This document shows positions 32,137 to 40,069 of a DNA stretch of 64,000 nt, piece by piece; position 1 is the first letter of the stretch, and each line of letters opens with the position of its first letter. The stretch comes from Streptomyces diacarni (GTDB lineage: Bacteria > Actinomycetota > Actinomycetes > Streptomycetales > Streptomycetaceae): the NCBI RefSeq assembly GCF_003323715.1, contig NZ_QOIN01000043.1, forward strand, positions 310,001 through 374,000. Reading direction: 5' to 3'. The notes beneath the pieces are model-generated. The model worked only from the letters and a program-made list of their open reading frames with translations, had not been told where the DNA came from and made no database searches. Position numbers and translations under genes: made by a program.

Positions 32137-33308
32137 CGCCGCGCCCCGGCGGCCCCGGTCTCCTCCGGTGCCTTCACCGCCCCTGCGGCCTTCGGCACCG
32201 CGGCCACGGCGTGCAGCGCCGCCTCGACGCGCTCGCTCACCGCCTCGCGCAGCACCGTCTCCAGCGGCGGCCTGCCCCTGCGCGCGAGCGCCCGGGCGGC
32301 CTCGTCACGGATCCGCAGCCCTTCCGGAGTGCCGAAGACGTAGTGCCCCGCGATGACGGCGCGCTCGACGTCGGTGGCGTCGGTCGCCTCCAGCATCCAC
32401 TTGCGCCACTTGCCGCTGTCGTGGGCGAGCCGCAGGAAGTCCTCCTTCGCCGCGCCCAGTTCCATCTCCTCCAGGACGCGCAGCAGGGCGCGGGTCTCCG
32501 TGACGCCGTACTCGGGCGCGACGTTGAACGCGTCCACACCCGCGCGCAGCAACGAGGCGGTCTCCTCGGTGGTGAGGTAGTCGCAGTTGTGCGCCTTGAG
32601 CCGCACCCCCTCCTGGTGGCAGATGGCGGCCAGCGTGGAGACCTGGCGCAGCGTCTCAGAGCGCGCCTGCGGGTCGTGGAAGCGCCCCACGTTGCGCAGT
32701 TCGGCGACCTTGGTGCCGGTCTGCGCCACGACGTAGCGGGGCAGGGGGGCGCCCGCCGCCTCCACGCCCTCCAGGACGAGGCGGAGCGCCGCCTTGAACT
32801 CGTCGGGGTCGTTGGTGGAGACGTCCTGCGGCTCGAAGCCGATCTCGTACGCCACTTCCCTGCCCCGCGCGGTGGCCTCCGCGTGGCAGCGCGCGTACAG
32901 CTCCACCAGCCGGGCGGCGGCCGTCCGCGCGGAGACCGGACCCGTGCCGGGCCGCCCCTCGGAGGTGTCGATGTGCAGCAGCCCGAACCCGGCGTCCAGG
33001 TCGGCGGTGAACGAGCGCAGGCAGGAGTCGAGCGCCTCGTCCGGGTCGGCCAGCCGCGCCTCGGCCGTGTGCATCCAGGGGCCGCCGTGGTCCCGGCACA
33101 GCGTCGTCAGGCCGTGCGGGTCGCGGGCGCGTACGTAGGCGGCGAACTCCTCGGTCGTCCAGCCCAGGTAGCCGCCGCCGAACTCGGCCGCGTCCACCTG
33201 GCGGCGGCTGGGGATGAGCATGAGCGGCGTGCGGGTGCGCCGGGCGACGGCGAGCGCCGCGTCGACGGTCGTACGAGAGACCGGGCCGATGCCGACCACT
33301 GGTTCCAT
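32133..33308 (-). CDS. GatZ/KbaZ-like class II tagatose-bisphosphate aldolase family protein
   Basis: The 391-residue TIM-barrel protein has VGIGPVSRTTVDAALAVA, LMLIPSRRQVD and GLLHIDTSEGRPGTGP. YEIGFEPQDVSTNDPDEF and VKAHNCDYLTTEE follow, then DAFNVAPEYGVTETRAL. These match the non-catalytic subunit family of class II tagatose-1,6-bisphosphate aldolase. No GatY/KbaY catalytic partner is present, so the protein probably has its own activity on a phospho-sugar. It sits between the glycosyltransferase and the transglutaminase-like gene in the same direction. AGGGGAAGACATCC precedes ATG 33308. The 40-residue C-terminal Ala tail lies beyond the family end. Confidence 0.85.
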   Translation of the reverse strand: MEPVVGIGPVSRTTVDAALAVARRTRTPLMLIPSRRQVDAAEFGGGYLGWTTEEFAAYVRARDPHGLTTLCRDHGGPWMHTAEARLADPDEALDSCLRSFTADLDAGFGLLHIDTSEGRPGTGPVSARTAAARLVELYARCHAEATARGREVAYEIGFEPQDVSTNDPDEFKAALRLVLEGVEAAGAPLPRYVVAQTGTKVAELRNVGRFHDPQARSETLRQVSTLAAICHQEGVRLKAHNCDYLTTEETASLLRAGVDAFNVAPEYGVTETRALLRVLEEMELGAAKEDFLRLAHDSGKWRKWMLEATDATDVERAVIAGHYVFGTPEGLRIRDEAARALARRGRPPLETVLREAVSERVEAALHAVAAVPKAAGAVKAPEETGAAGARR

Positions 33309-33365
33309 GGATGTCTTCCCCTGTTCGTGGGGGCCCTGATCGCGGGGCCCGAAGTTCCTGGGACG

Positions 33366-33470
33366 TTGTGCGGCATGCGGCCGTCCGGGGCCTCGTGCGG
33401 CATACGGTCGGATGAGCCTCCTGCGCCACGCGGCCGGCGGGGCCTTGTGCGCCACGCGGCCGGCGGGGAC
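33366..33470. repeat. 26-27-bp tandem repeats, four copies
   Basis: Copies at 33366-33392, 33393-33418, 33419-33444 and 33445-33470 share TnGTGCG-nCAnnCGG-CCGnCGGGG. The last two differ at only three positions. There are no spacers, so this is not a CRISPR array. The unit is not a multiple of three and no protein repeat is encoded. It fills the gap between the glycosyltransferase and GatZ-like genes. Confidence 0.85.
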
Positions 33471-33490
33471 GGGAGGCGGCGCGCGGGCGG

Positions 33491-34696
33491 CTACCCGGAG
33501 CGGAACGCGCTCAGGTCGCCGATGCGGGAGTCTGGTGGCCAGGTGCACCAGGGGAACGTCTCGTAGGCCGTGGCCCCCGTACCCTCGGCGTCGTACCAGT
33601 CGGTGGCGCGCGCATGGTGCAGGTGCACCATGCGGTCGGAGTGGCGGTCGAGCCCGCCGTGCAGGTCGGCCCGCCAGGCGAAGTCGTTGTCCGCGCCGCC
33701 CCACCCGGCGGTGAACCGCTCGTCGTAGCCGCCGATCCTGGTGAACAGGCTCTCGCGCAGCCACACGCAGGCCCCCGGCGTACGGCGCAGGAAGACGCCC
33801 CGCAGCGCGTCCCTGTCCACGGTGGGCCGTCCCTGCGCACACCGCTCCTCGACGGCCTGGTGACTGGAGGCCTCGTCCAGGTACAGCATCTCCACGAACG
33901 GCCAGTGCGCCTGGGTGCCGGGCGCATGGAACCGTTCGACGGCACGCTCGACGAAGCCGCGGTCGACGAGGATGTCCGCCTCCAGCACGCAGACCAGCTC
34001 GGCGGGGCGGGCCCCGTGCACGACGCCCGCGTTCAGCGTCCACGCGTAGTTGAAAGGGCCGGGGTTCTCGGCGAAGAGGTAGGTGTCGCACCAGGGCGCG
34101 TACACGCTCTCCCAGCGGGGCTCGCTGTCCGCCTCCACGACGACGACGCGGTAGCGCTCGCGCGGGTGGCTCTGGTCGTTGAGCGCGTGCAGCACGGCCG
34201 CCAGGTTGCGGGTGCGGTCGCTGTCGCCCCCGCGCTCCCTGAACGGGATGACCACGGCCGCGTCGACCGGCCCGCGGGGGGCTGCCGGCGGCCGTGAGGT
34301 GCGCAGGATCTCGCGCGCCTCGGGGGTGGCGAGCCGGGCGGGCCGCTCGCTCCCGGTCTGCATGCGCAGCCGCGAACGGCACTCCGCGTCCCACACCCGT
34401 TCCGCCAGGCGCGCGACCTCGGGCGCGTCCGCGTGGCGCCTGAACCGGTCGGCCAGCGACACCGTCAGTCCCCGGCACGCGGTGACGTCACCGGGGTGCT
34501 TGCCGACCGTGCGGGCCAGCGCGCGCAGATCCGCGTCGGGCAGGGCGAGGACCGCGTCGGTGACCGCCTGGTGCGCCTCGCGCGACCAAACCCAGAAGCC
34601 GGGGGCGGCGGACTGGGCGAACGGGTCGGCGACGAGGGCGACGCTGCTGACCGCGGCGTCGGCGAGGGTCGCCGGGTCCTGGTGCCTCCAGCTCAT
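33491..34696 (-). CDS. GT-A fold glycosyltransferase (family 2/27-like)
   Basis: The 401-residue protein starts with an ~145-residue helical domain, then a GT-A domain: DAAVVIPFRERGG, RYRVVVVEADSEPRW, NYAWTLNAGVVHGARPAELVCVLEADILVDRG (metal-binding EAD). The galactosyltransferase-like FTAGWGGADNDFAWRADLHGGL follows. It transfers a sugar from a nucleotide donor; acceptor unknown. ATG 34696 is preferred to ATG 34729 because GAGAGGA lies 8 nt upstream. It is the first gene of the minus-strand cluster and follows a 280-bp intergenic region with four heptamer repeats. Confidence 0.88.
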   Translation of the reverse strand: MSWRHQDPATLADAAVSSVALVADPFAQSAAPGFWVWSREAHQAVTDAVLALPDADLRALARTVGKHPGDVTACRGLTVSLADRFRRHADAPEVARLAERVWDAECRSRLRMQTGSERPARLATPEAREILRTSRPPAAPRGPVDAAVVIPFRERGGDSDRTRNLAAVLHALNDQSHPRERYRVVVVEADSEPRWESVYAPWCDTYLFAENPGPFNYAWTLNAGVVHGARPAELVCVLEADILVDRGFVERAVERFHAPGTQAHWPFVEMLYLDEASSHQAVEERCAQGRPTVDRDALRGVFLRRTPGACVWLRESLFTRIGGYDERFTAGWGGADNDFAWRADLHGGLDRHSDRMVHLHHARATDWYDAEGTGATAYETFPWCTWPPDSRIGDLSAFRSG

Positions 34697-34729
34697 CTGA
34701 CGGGTCCTCTCGGCAGGGGCTGGGCTCAT

Positions 34730-35010
34730 CGTGGGCCCGGCCCCGCAACCGCTGACAGCCCCGGATGACCGCCCGCATCGAGCTGTGCGGATGGGGGTAG
34801 CCGTTCGACTAGGGTGCTCTCCTCGCGGCTCGTGCCCGTCAAAGGGCTGCCGCTGGTCTTGGTGTGCGGACTGCGGTCTGCGAGCTGCGAGCTGCGGCCG
34901 GGTTGTGACCCGTGGGGGCGCCTCCCGACCGGAGGCTGGGGCGGCCCCCCGGCCCCGTCACACCCCACCAGCCGGACCGGCCGGTGGCGTGTCCGTGGGT
35001 CCCGGCGGGG
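34730..35010. other. Intergenic region upstream of the glycosyltransferase operon
   Basis: This is the only long non-coding stretch in front of the cluster, between the LuxR-type gene stop and the glycosyltransferase start. It probably contains the operon promoter and regulatory sites. Apart from the heptamer array no clear hairpin or -35/-10 pair is recognisable on the minus strand. Confidence 0.5.
34871..34898. repeat. Four tandem heptamers CTGCGRN
   Basis: CTGCGGT, CTGCGAG, CTGCGAG and CTGCGGC run head to tail without gaps, about 175 bp upstream of the glycosyltransferase start. Heptamer direct repeats are typical for pathway-specific regulator binding, for example SARPs, though those usually have 11-nt spacing. 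Confidence 0.6.
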
Positions 35011-35691
35011 TCAGTCGATGAGGCCGAGTTTGATGGCGGTGACGACCGCGGCGGTGCGGTTGGCGGCACCGAGCTTCAGCAGGACGCTGCTGACCAGCCG
35101 CTTGACGCCGTGCTCCGAGATGCGCAGCCGGCGGGCGATCTGCTTGTTGCTCAGACCCGCGACGAGCAGGTCGAGCACCTGGTGTTCACGCGCGGTCAGC
35201 CGCACGGTGCGGGCCGGCAACAGGTGTGCCGACTCCCCCGCGTGGCTCAGCAGGCGGCGCCCCAGGCGCAGCGGCATCGGCATCTCGTCGGCGGCGAGCT
35301 GCCGCAGCGCGCGGTCGAGCGCCGCGGCGGTCAGCTCCTCGCGCAGCAGGTAACCGTCGGCGGGGAGGCGGGCGAGCGCGCCGTGCGACTCGGCGTCGGC
35401 GGGGTCCAGCACCACCAGGGTGCGCAACCCCGGCTGGGAGTGGCGCAGCCGCCCCGCCGTGGTGTGCCCCGAGTTGGAACTGGAGAGGATCAGCACGTGG
35501 AACCTGTGCTCGGCCAGCGCCCGGTCGAGCGCGTCGGTATGGCCGAACTCCTCGGCCCGCTCGACACATCCGAGGCCGGGGAGCATCGCCTGGAGCCCCA
35601 GGCGCAGAAGCTCGGCTTCGACGTGTACGGCGACGGCCAGCCGGACCTCGGTGCGCTCGTCGGTGCCCGGCGTTGCCTGCGTCTCGGTCAT
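35011..35691 (-). CDS. LuxR/NarL-type response regulator-like protein without a phosphoacceptor Asp
   Basis: This 226-residue protein has an N-terminal receiver-like fold (VRLAVAVHVEAELLRLGLQAML) and a LuxR helix-turn-helix: RLTAREHQVLDLLVAGLSNKQIARRLRISEHGVKRLVSSVLLKLG. In the receiver the strand-3 position that should hold Asp reads VLILSSSNSGH, and the acidic pair at the N-terminus is missing. Phosphorylation control is therefore unlikely; ligand binding or constitutive activity are alternatives. No sensor kinase is adjacent. Start ATG 35691 or GTG 35700. It is directly upstream and co-oriented with the metabolite cluster, so it is the likely cluster regulator. Confidence 0.88.
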   Translation of the reverse strand: MTETQATPGTDERTEVRLAVAVHVEAELLRLGLQAMLPGLGCVERAEEFGHTDALDRALAEHRFHVLILSSSNSGHTTAGRLRHSQPGLRTLVVLDPADAESHGALARLPADGYLLREELTAAALDRALRQLAADEMPMPLRLGRRLLSHAGESAHLLPARTVRLTAREHQVLDLLVAGLSNKQIARRLRISEHGVKRLVSSVLLKLGAANRTAAVVTAIKLGLID

Positions 35692-36024
35692 GCGGCTCAC
35701 CCAATCCCCGTGTAGGCCACCTCCGCCGTCGCGGGTGTGGTCCGGCGCTGCTCGACGCGAGTGATGATCTCGCAGACTCCCGCCCCAGGGAAGCGAGTTG
35801 ACCGAGTGAGGGCCGAGGCGGGAGGTGACTGCCGCGCCGCCCGGAGAGGGCCCCGCGCCCCACCTCGCCGATCGCCCCGTTGCGCCTCTCCCGTCACACT
35901 CCTAGCATCCGTGACGGCCCCTCCTGCGGGCCGTACGTGCGCACACTCGGAACAGGAAACGGAAGCGGAACCGGAACGGAAAAAGGACACCGGCACCGGC
36001 AGGCGAAGGGCGGGCAGCCGCGTC
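35692..36024. other. 333-bp divergent control region, LuxR-type and CoA-transferase genes
   Basis: It contains a good + strand promoter candidate (35880-35908) and, nearer the CoA-transferase start, a run of GGAAAC/GGAAGC/GGAACC-like 6-bp repeats (about 35949-35984). No gene is supported. Confidence 0.5.
35880..35908 (+). promoter_or_regulatory. Candidate housekeeping promoter for the CoA-transferase gene
   Basis: TTGCGC (35880-35885), 17-nt spacer, TAGCAT (35903-35908). Spacing and -10 fit the vegetative sigma consensus. The leader to GTG 36025 would be about 110 nt. Confidence 0.5.
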
Positions 36025-37308
36025 GTGGACTTCCAGTTGGGCGGGGACCGGGAAGCGGCAGCGGGAACCGGCGGGCCGGGAGCGCTGGCCGGACTGCGGG
36101 TGCTGGACCTCTCACGGGTGCTGGCGGGTCCGCTGTGCACGCAGATGCTGGCCGACCACGGTGCCGAGGTCGTCAAGGTCGAGCCGCCGGACGGCGACGA
36201 GACCCGCGGCTGGGGACCGCCCTTCATCGAGGAGGGGGCGGAGGCGGCCGAGGATGCCGGGGGGCCCGAGAGGGCGGCTCGCACCAGCGCCTACTACCAG
36301 AACCTCAACCGCACCAAGCGCAACATCGTCCTCGACCTCTCGCGTGCGGAGGGGCGCGCCCTCCTCGGGCGGCTGCTGCGGTCCACCGACGTGCTGGTGG
36401 AGAACTTCAAGGCCGGCACCCTGGCCGACTGGGGCTACCCGGACGAGCGGCTGAGGGCCCGCTTCCCGGCGCTCGTGCACTGCCGGATCACCGGCTTCGG
36501 CACACACGGGCCGATGGGCGGACTGCCCGGATACGACGCGGTGCTGCAAGCCTACGGCGGGCTGATGAGCGTCAACGGCGAGGCGGGCGGCGACCCGCTG
36601 CGGGTCGGCGGGCCGGTGGTGGACATGGTCACCGGCGTCCTCGCGTTCTCCGGGGTGCTGCTCGCCCTGCACGAGCGCAACAGCTCGGGCCTCGGGCAGC
36701 TGGTGGACTGCGCCTTGCTGGACACCGCCGTCGGCCTGCTGCACCCGCACTCGGCCACCTGGCTCGCGGACGGCCAGGTGCGGCCGCGCACCGGTTCCGC
36801 TCATCCGACGATCGCACCGTACGACTCCTTCGAGGCGGCCGACGGGCCGCTCTTCGTCGGCGTCGGCAACGACCGGCAGTTCGCCGCGCTCGCCCGGCTG
36901 CTGGGCGGTCCCGAACTGGCCCGCGACCCGCGCTTCGCCTCCAACCCCGACCGGGTGCGGAACGTGGCGGCGCTGCGCGCCCTGCTGGCGCCGCGGTTCG
37001 CCCGCCGGCACCGCGCCGAACTGGCGGCGGAGCTCCTGGACGAGGGCGTCCCCGCCTCCCCCGTGCACGACGTGGCCGAGGCGCTCACCTCCCCGCAGGT
37101 GCGGCACCGGGGCATGGTCGTCGAGCACGGCGGCTACCGCGGCATCGCCACCCCCCTCTCGCTCACCCGCACCCCTGCCCAGAGGCCCTCGGCGCCCCGT
37201 CCGCCGGGCGCCGACACCGTGGAAGTGCTGCGGGAGGCCGGGCTCGACGAGGACGAGATCAACGCAGCGGTGGCCTCCCAGGCAGTTCGGACGGCGCCGA
37301 AGGGGTGA
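36025..37308 (+). CDS. Family III (CaiB/BaiF) CoA-transferase
   Basis: The 427-residue protein shows the CaiB/BaiF hallmarks: LAGLRVLDLSRVLAGPLCTQMLADHGAEVVKVEPP, TKRNIVLDL, VLVENFKAGT, and the catalytic Asp in GLPGYDAVLQAYGGLM. It moves CoA from a donor acyl-CoA to an acid such as oxalate, carnitine or a mesaconate-like acid; identity cannot be assigned. The start is uncertain: GTG 36025 (VVDFQLGG) has GAAGGGCGGG about 14 nt upstream, and the conserved sequence starts about 30 codons later. An in-frame opening extends to 35737 but covers the promoter region. Confidence 0.88.
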   Translation: MDFQLGGDREAAAGTGGPGALAGLRVLDLSRVLAGPLCTQMLADHGAEVVKVEPPDGDETRGWGPPFIEEGAEAAEDAGGPERAARTSAYYQNLNRTKRNIVLDLSRAEGRALLGRLLRSTDVLVENFKAGTLADWGYPDERLRARFPALVHCRITGFGTHGPMGGLPGYDAVLQAYGGLMSVNGEAGGDPLRVGGPVVDMVTGVLAFSGVLLALHERNSSGLGQLVDCALLDTAVGLLHPHSATWLADGQVRPRTGSAHPTIAPYDSFEAADGPLFVGVGNDRQFAALARLLGGPELARDPRFASNPDRVRNVAALRALLAPRFARRHRAELAAELLDEGVPASPVHDVAEALTSPQVRHRGMVVEHGGYRGIATPLSLTRTPAQRPSAPRPPGADTVEVLREAGLDEDEINAAVASQAVRTAPKG

Positions 37309-37359
37309 AAGCGCCGCCGCCCGTCCCCCTCCCGGCCGGTGGACGGATCACGCACCGCA

Positions 37360-37374
37360 CTGGGTAAGACCCAG
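37360..37374. terminator. Small hairpin after the CoA-transferase gene
   Basis: CTGGGT-AAG-ACCCAG is a perfect 6-bp stem with 3-nt loop, about 50 bp after the stop and 87 bp before the SGNH start. It may be a weak terminator or leader structure. Confidence 0.3.
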
Positions 37375-37461
37375 GGAGGACACCGTACTCACCCAACACG
37401 GCCTTACCGGGCAGCGCGGCCCTCCGCGGCGGCGCCCGGCACCGGCAGATCGGGGCGTGAC

Positions 37462-39207
37462 ATGACGGCACCACCACCCCCCTCCGCACCGCGACCCGCG
37501 ACCACACCTCCACCCGCCTCCCCCTCGATCCCCTCCCCCACGCGCGAGCCCGCGGCACCGGGCACCGGACCTCGGCGCGCCGCCTCGGATGCCGGAACGG
37601 GGCGCGCCGCACCGGGCGCGCCCTACACCGACCCCACCCTCGGCATCCCGGTGTCCACCTCGTGGCGCGGCGAGCCCCGCAACCGGCTGGTGGCCCTCGG
37701 CGACTCCCTCACCGAGGGGTTCCAAAGCTGCGCCGTCTTCCGCACCGACCTGTCCTACCCGGCGATCATCGCCCACGAGCTGGGCTGGTCAGCACAGTTC
37801 CGCCACCCCAGTTACGAGGGTTGCGGCGGGCTCCCGCTCAACCTGGAGATGCTGCTGCGCGACCTGGAGGAACACTGCGGCAAGAACCTCGACTGGTGGG
37901 ACACGCCGGCGGCGCTCTTCCGGGCCCGCCGGTTCATGGACAAGGTGGAGGACTACTGGGAGCGCGGCGCCGGCTGCGCTCCGGCCACCACCACGGCCGT
38001 CAACCACAACCTGGCGGTCTTCGGCTGGGATCTGCGGGACGCGCTGGACAAGTCGGCCGACGTGTGCCGGAAGATGATCGGTGCCCCGCGCGACGACCTG
38101 GTGCGGCAGATGGTCGGCAACCCGGGCGAGCGCGCCGCACTGCGTGCCCTGCCCACGCGGCCACCCGCCGCGGGAGCGCTCACCCAGGTGGACGCCGCAC
38201 GGCTGCTGGGCGAGCAGACGGGCGGGCACGCGGACGGCGAAGGCATCGGCCAGGACACGCGAAACGGCCACAACGGGCGGGACTCCGACCCCGACCACGG
38301 GATCGAGACCCTCATCGTCTTCCTCGGCGCCAACAACGCCCTCTCCTCGGTCATCGAACTCGACGTCGCCTGGAGCGGCCCCGGCTACGACGACCTGCGC
38401 GAGAAGGGCAGGTACACGGTCTGGCGGCCCGAGCACTTCGCCTCCGAGCTGCGGCAACTCGCGGACGAGATCGGGCAGGTCCGCGCACGGCACGTCATCT
38501 GGTGCGCCGTCCCGCACGTGACGATCGCACCCATCGCGCGGGGCGTGCACGGCAAGGCGGAGCCCGGCTCGCGCTACTTCCCGTACTACACGCGGCCCTG
38601 GATCGCCGACAGCGACTTCGACGTGCGGCGCGACCCGCATCTGACGGGCGAGCAGGCACACGACGTGGACGCGGCGATCGACCAGTACAACGACGCGATG
38701 GCCGAGGTCGTGCGGGCGGCGCGCCGGGCGGGGCGCGACTGGTACCTGCTCGACACGGCCGGCCTGCTGGACCGGCTGGCGTGCCGCCGCTACTTCGAGG
38801 ACGAGGCGGCGCGGCCCGACTGGTGGTCACCGTATCCGCTGCCCCGCGAACTGCGCGCGCTCGACCCGGTGCCCAACTCGCGGTTCCTGCTCAGCGACGG
38901 CGAGCGGCGCAGCGACGGCGGACTCTTCTCGCTGGACGGCGTACATCCCACGACCGTGTCCTACGGGATTCTCGCCCAGGAACTCATCGGGGTGATGCGC
39001 ACCGCGGGCGTGGAGTTCCGCACCCCCTACGGGGGCGAGCCCAGGACCGACCCGGTGCGGGTGGACTTCCAGCGCCTGGTGCGCCGGGACACGCTCATCA
39101 ACCGCCCGCCCGCCAACGTCACCTCGGGCCTGCAGATCATCGGCTGGGCCGACGAGGCGCTGGACGTCCTGGGCCGGGCCCTGTGGTTCGGCCGCAAGGG
39201 GAAGTAG
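37462..39207 (+). CDS. Large SGNH/GDSL-family hydrolase
   Basis: The 581-residue protein has catalytic block I in RLVALGDSLTEGFQS (nucleophile Ser about 82). The oxyanion Gly/Asn is in IVFLGANNALSS, and the Asp-His pair is in LDGVHPTTVSYG (near residue 500). The first 65 residues are Pro/Ala/Ser-rich with no signal peptide. The enzyme is much larger than usual SGNH esterases (about 200-300), with long insertions between blocks (about 110-290). Its ester or acyl substrate is unknown. ATG 37462 follows GATCGGGGCGTGAC, not an ideal ribosome site. Confidence 0.85.
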   Translation: MTAPPPPSAPRPATTPPPASPSIPSPTREPAAPGTGPRRAASDAGTGRAAPGAPYTDPTLGIPVSTSWRGEPRNRLVALGDSLTEGFQSCAVFRTDLSYPAIIAHELGWSAQFRHPSYEGCGGLPLNLEMLLRDLEEHCGKNLDWWDTPAALFRARRFMDKVEDYWERGAGCAPATTTAVNHNLAVFGWDLRDALDKSADVCRKMIGAPRDDLVRQMVGNPGERAALRALPTRPPAAGALTQVDAARLLGEQTGGHADGEGIGQDTRNGHNGRDSDPDHGIETLIVFLGANNALSSVIELDVAWSGPGYDDLREKGRYTVWRPEHFASELRQLADEIGQVRARHVIWCAVPHVTIAPIARGVHGKAEPGSRYFPYYTRPWIADSDFDVRRDPHLTGEQAHDVDAAIDQYNDAMAEVVRAARRAGRDWYLLDTAGLLDRLACRRYFEDEAARPDWWSPYPLPRELRALDPVPNSRFLLSDGERRSDGGLFSLDGVHPTTVSYGILAQELIGVMRTAGVEFRTPYGGEPRTDPVRVDFQRLVRRDTLINRPPANVTSGLQIIGWADEALDVLGRALWFGRKGK

Positions 39208-39242
39208 CACCGCGGAGGGGAAAGTGGCAGCCGGGCGGGCGG

Positions 39243-39312
39243 GCCTCCCGCAGCCGCCCGGGGCCGCGGCCGGCTCGGCGCGTGCCGCCGCCCGGGGGCA
39301 CCTGCGGGAGGC
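39243..39312. terminator. Bidirectional hairpin between the SGNH and DUF1772 genes
   Basis: GCCTCCCGCAG (39243-39253) pairs perfectly with CTGCGGGAGGC (39302-39312). The intervening 48 nt contain further complementary CCGCCCGGGG-like stretches, so a large folded structure is likely between the converging genes. Confidence 0.6.
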
Positions 39313-39315
39313 AGC

Positions 39316-39816
39316 TCAGCTTCCGTTCCCGTGCCGGACCAGTGCCCACGCCAGGCAGCCGAAGGCGGCCGTGTTGCAGACGGTCCGCACGGCGTTCCAG
39401 CGGTTCCACGCGCCCTCGAACCGCTCGCGCAGCTCTGCCAGCCGCTCGGGGTCCCTGGGCAGGCCGCCGGCGTCGAGCGCGTCGTTGAGCGGGACGTTGA
39501 ACCCCATGGTGATCACGAGGACGGCGAGGTACAGCAGGGCCGCCGCCGCGATCCACGGCAGGGTGCCCGTGCCGCCGCCGCCCCACAGCCGCAGCGCTCC
39601 CGCAGCGAGGATCAGCACCAGCGACCCGACGAACACCAGCAGGAACCAGCCGTTGAGGATGGCGGCGTTGATCCGCTGCATGCCCTCCACGAACGTCCGG
39701 TCCGCGGCCCGCCGCAGCCCCGGCATGACGGCGACGGCGAATCCGTAGTAGAGGCCCGCGCTCACCCCGGTGAGCAGGACGGCCCCCACAAGTGAGACCC
39801 CTTGCAATGCCCGCAC
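39316..39816 (-). CDS. DUF1772 (anthrone-oxygenase-like) membrane protein
   Basis: This 166-residue protein has four hydrophobic segments: SLVGAVLLTGVSAGLYYGFAVAV, GWFLLVFVGSLVLILAAGALRLW, WIAAAALLYLAVLVITMGF and a final AFGCLAWALV. The conserved text VMPGLRRAADRTFVEGMQRINAAI and NVPLNDAL is typical of DUF1772. Family members have been linked to anthrone oxygenation in polyketide pathways, but most, probably including this one, have no known role. GTG 39816 has GAGGGGAAGGGC before it and is preferred to the unsupported ATG at 39918. Confidence 0.85.
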   Translation of the reverse strand: MRALQGVSLVGAVLLTGVSAGLYYGFAVAVMPGLRRAADRTFVEGMQRINAAILNGWFLLVFVGSLVLILAAGALRLWGGGGTGTLPWIAAAALLYLAVLVITMGFNVPLNDALDAGGLPRDPERLAELRERFEGAWNRWNAVRTVCNTAAFGCLAWALVRHGNGS

Positions 39817-40069
39817 GCCCTTCCCCTCTCTCACTGATCTTTTCGCTGGCGTCCTGGTGCCCCGCACGGGGGGTGCGGGTACGGCTCCAGCCAACCGGAC
39901 GGAGGCGTGCGGTCCCATGGCCCGTGCGCTCAGGAGGATGTGCGGGCGTCTGCACCGCCACGCGTGGGACCAGTCAGGAAAAAGCGGGACATGACCGGCG
40001 TGCCGCGCGGGTTCGACAGTCGGATTTTGTCAAGGTCACTCTGCTTCATCTCGGGAGGCGGAGTCGTCC

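Noticed and set aside
33366..33470. Possible CRISPR-like repeat array
   Set aside because: Repeats are gapless, have no spacers and no cas genes are present.
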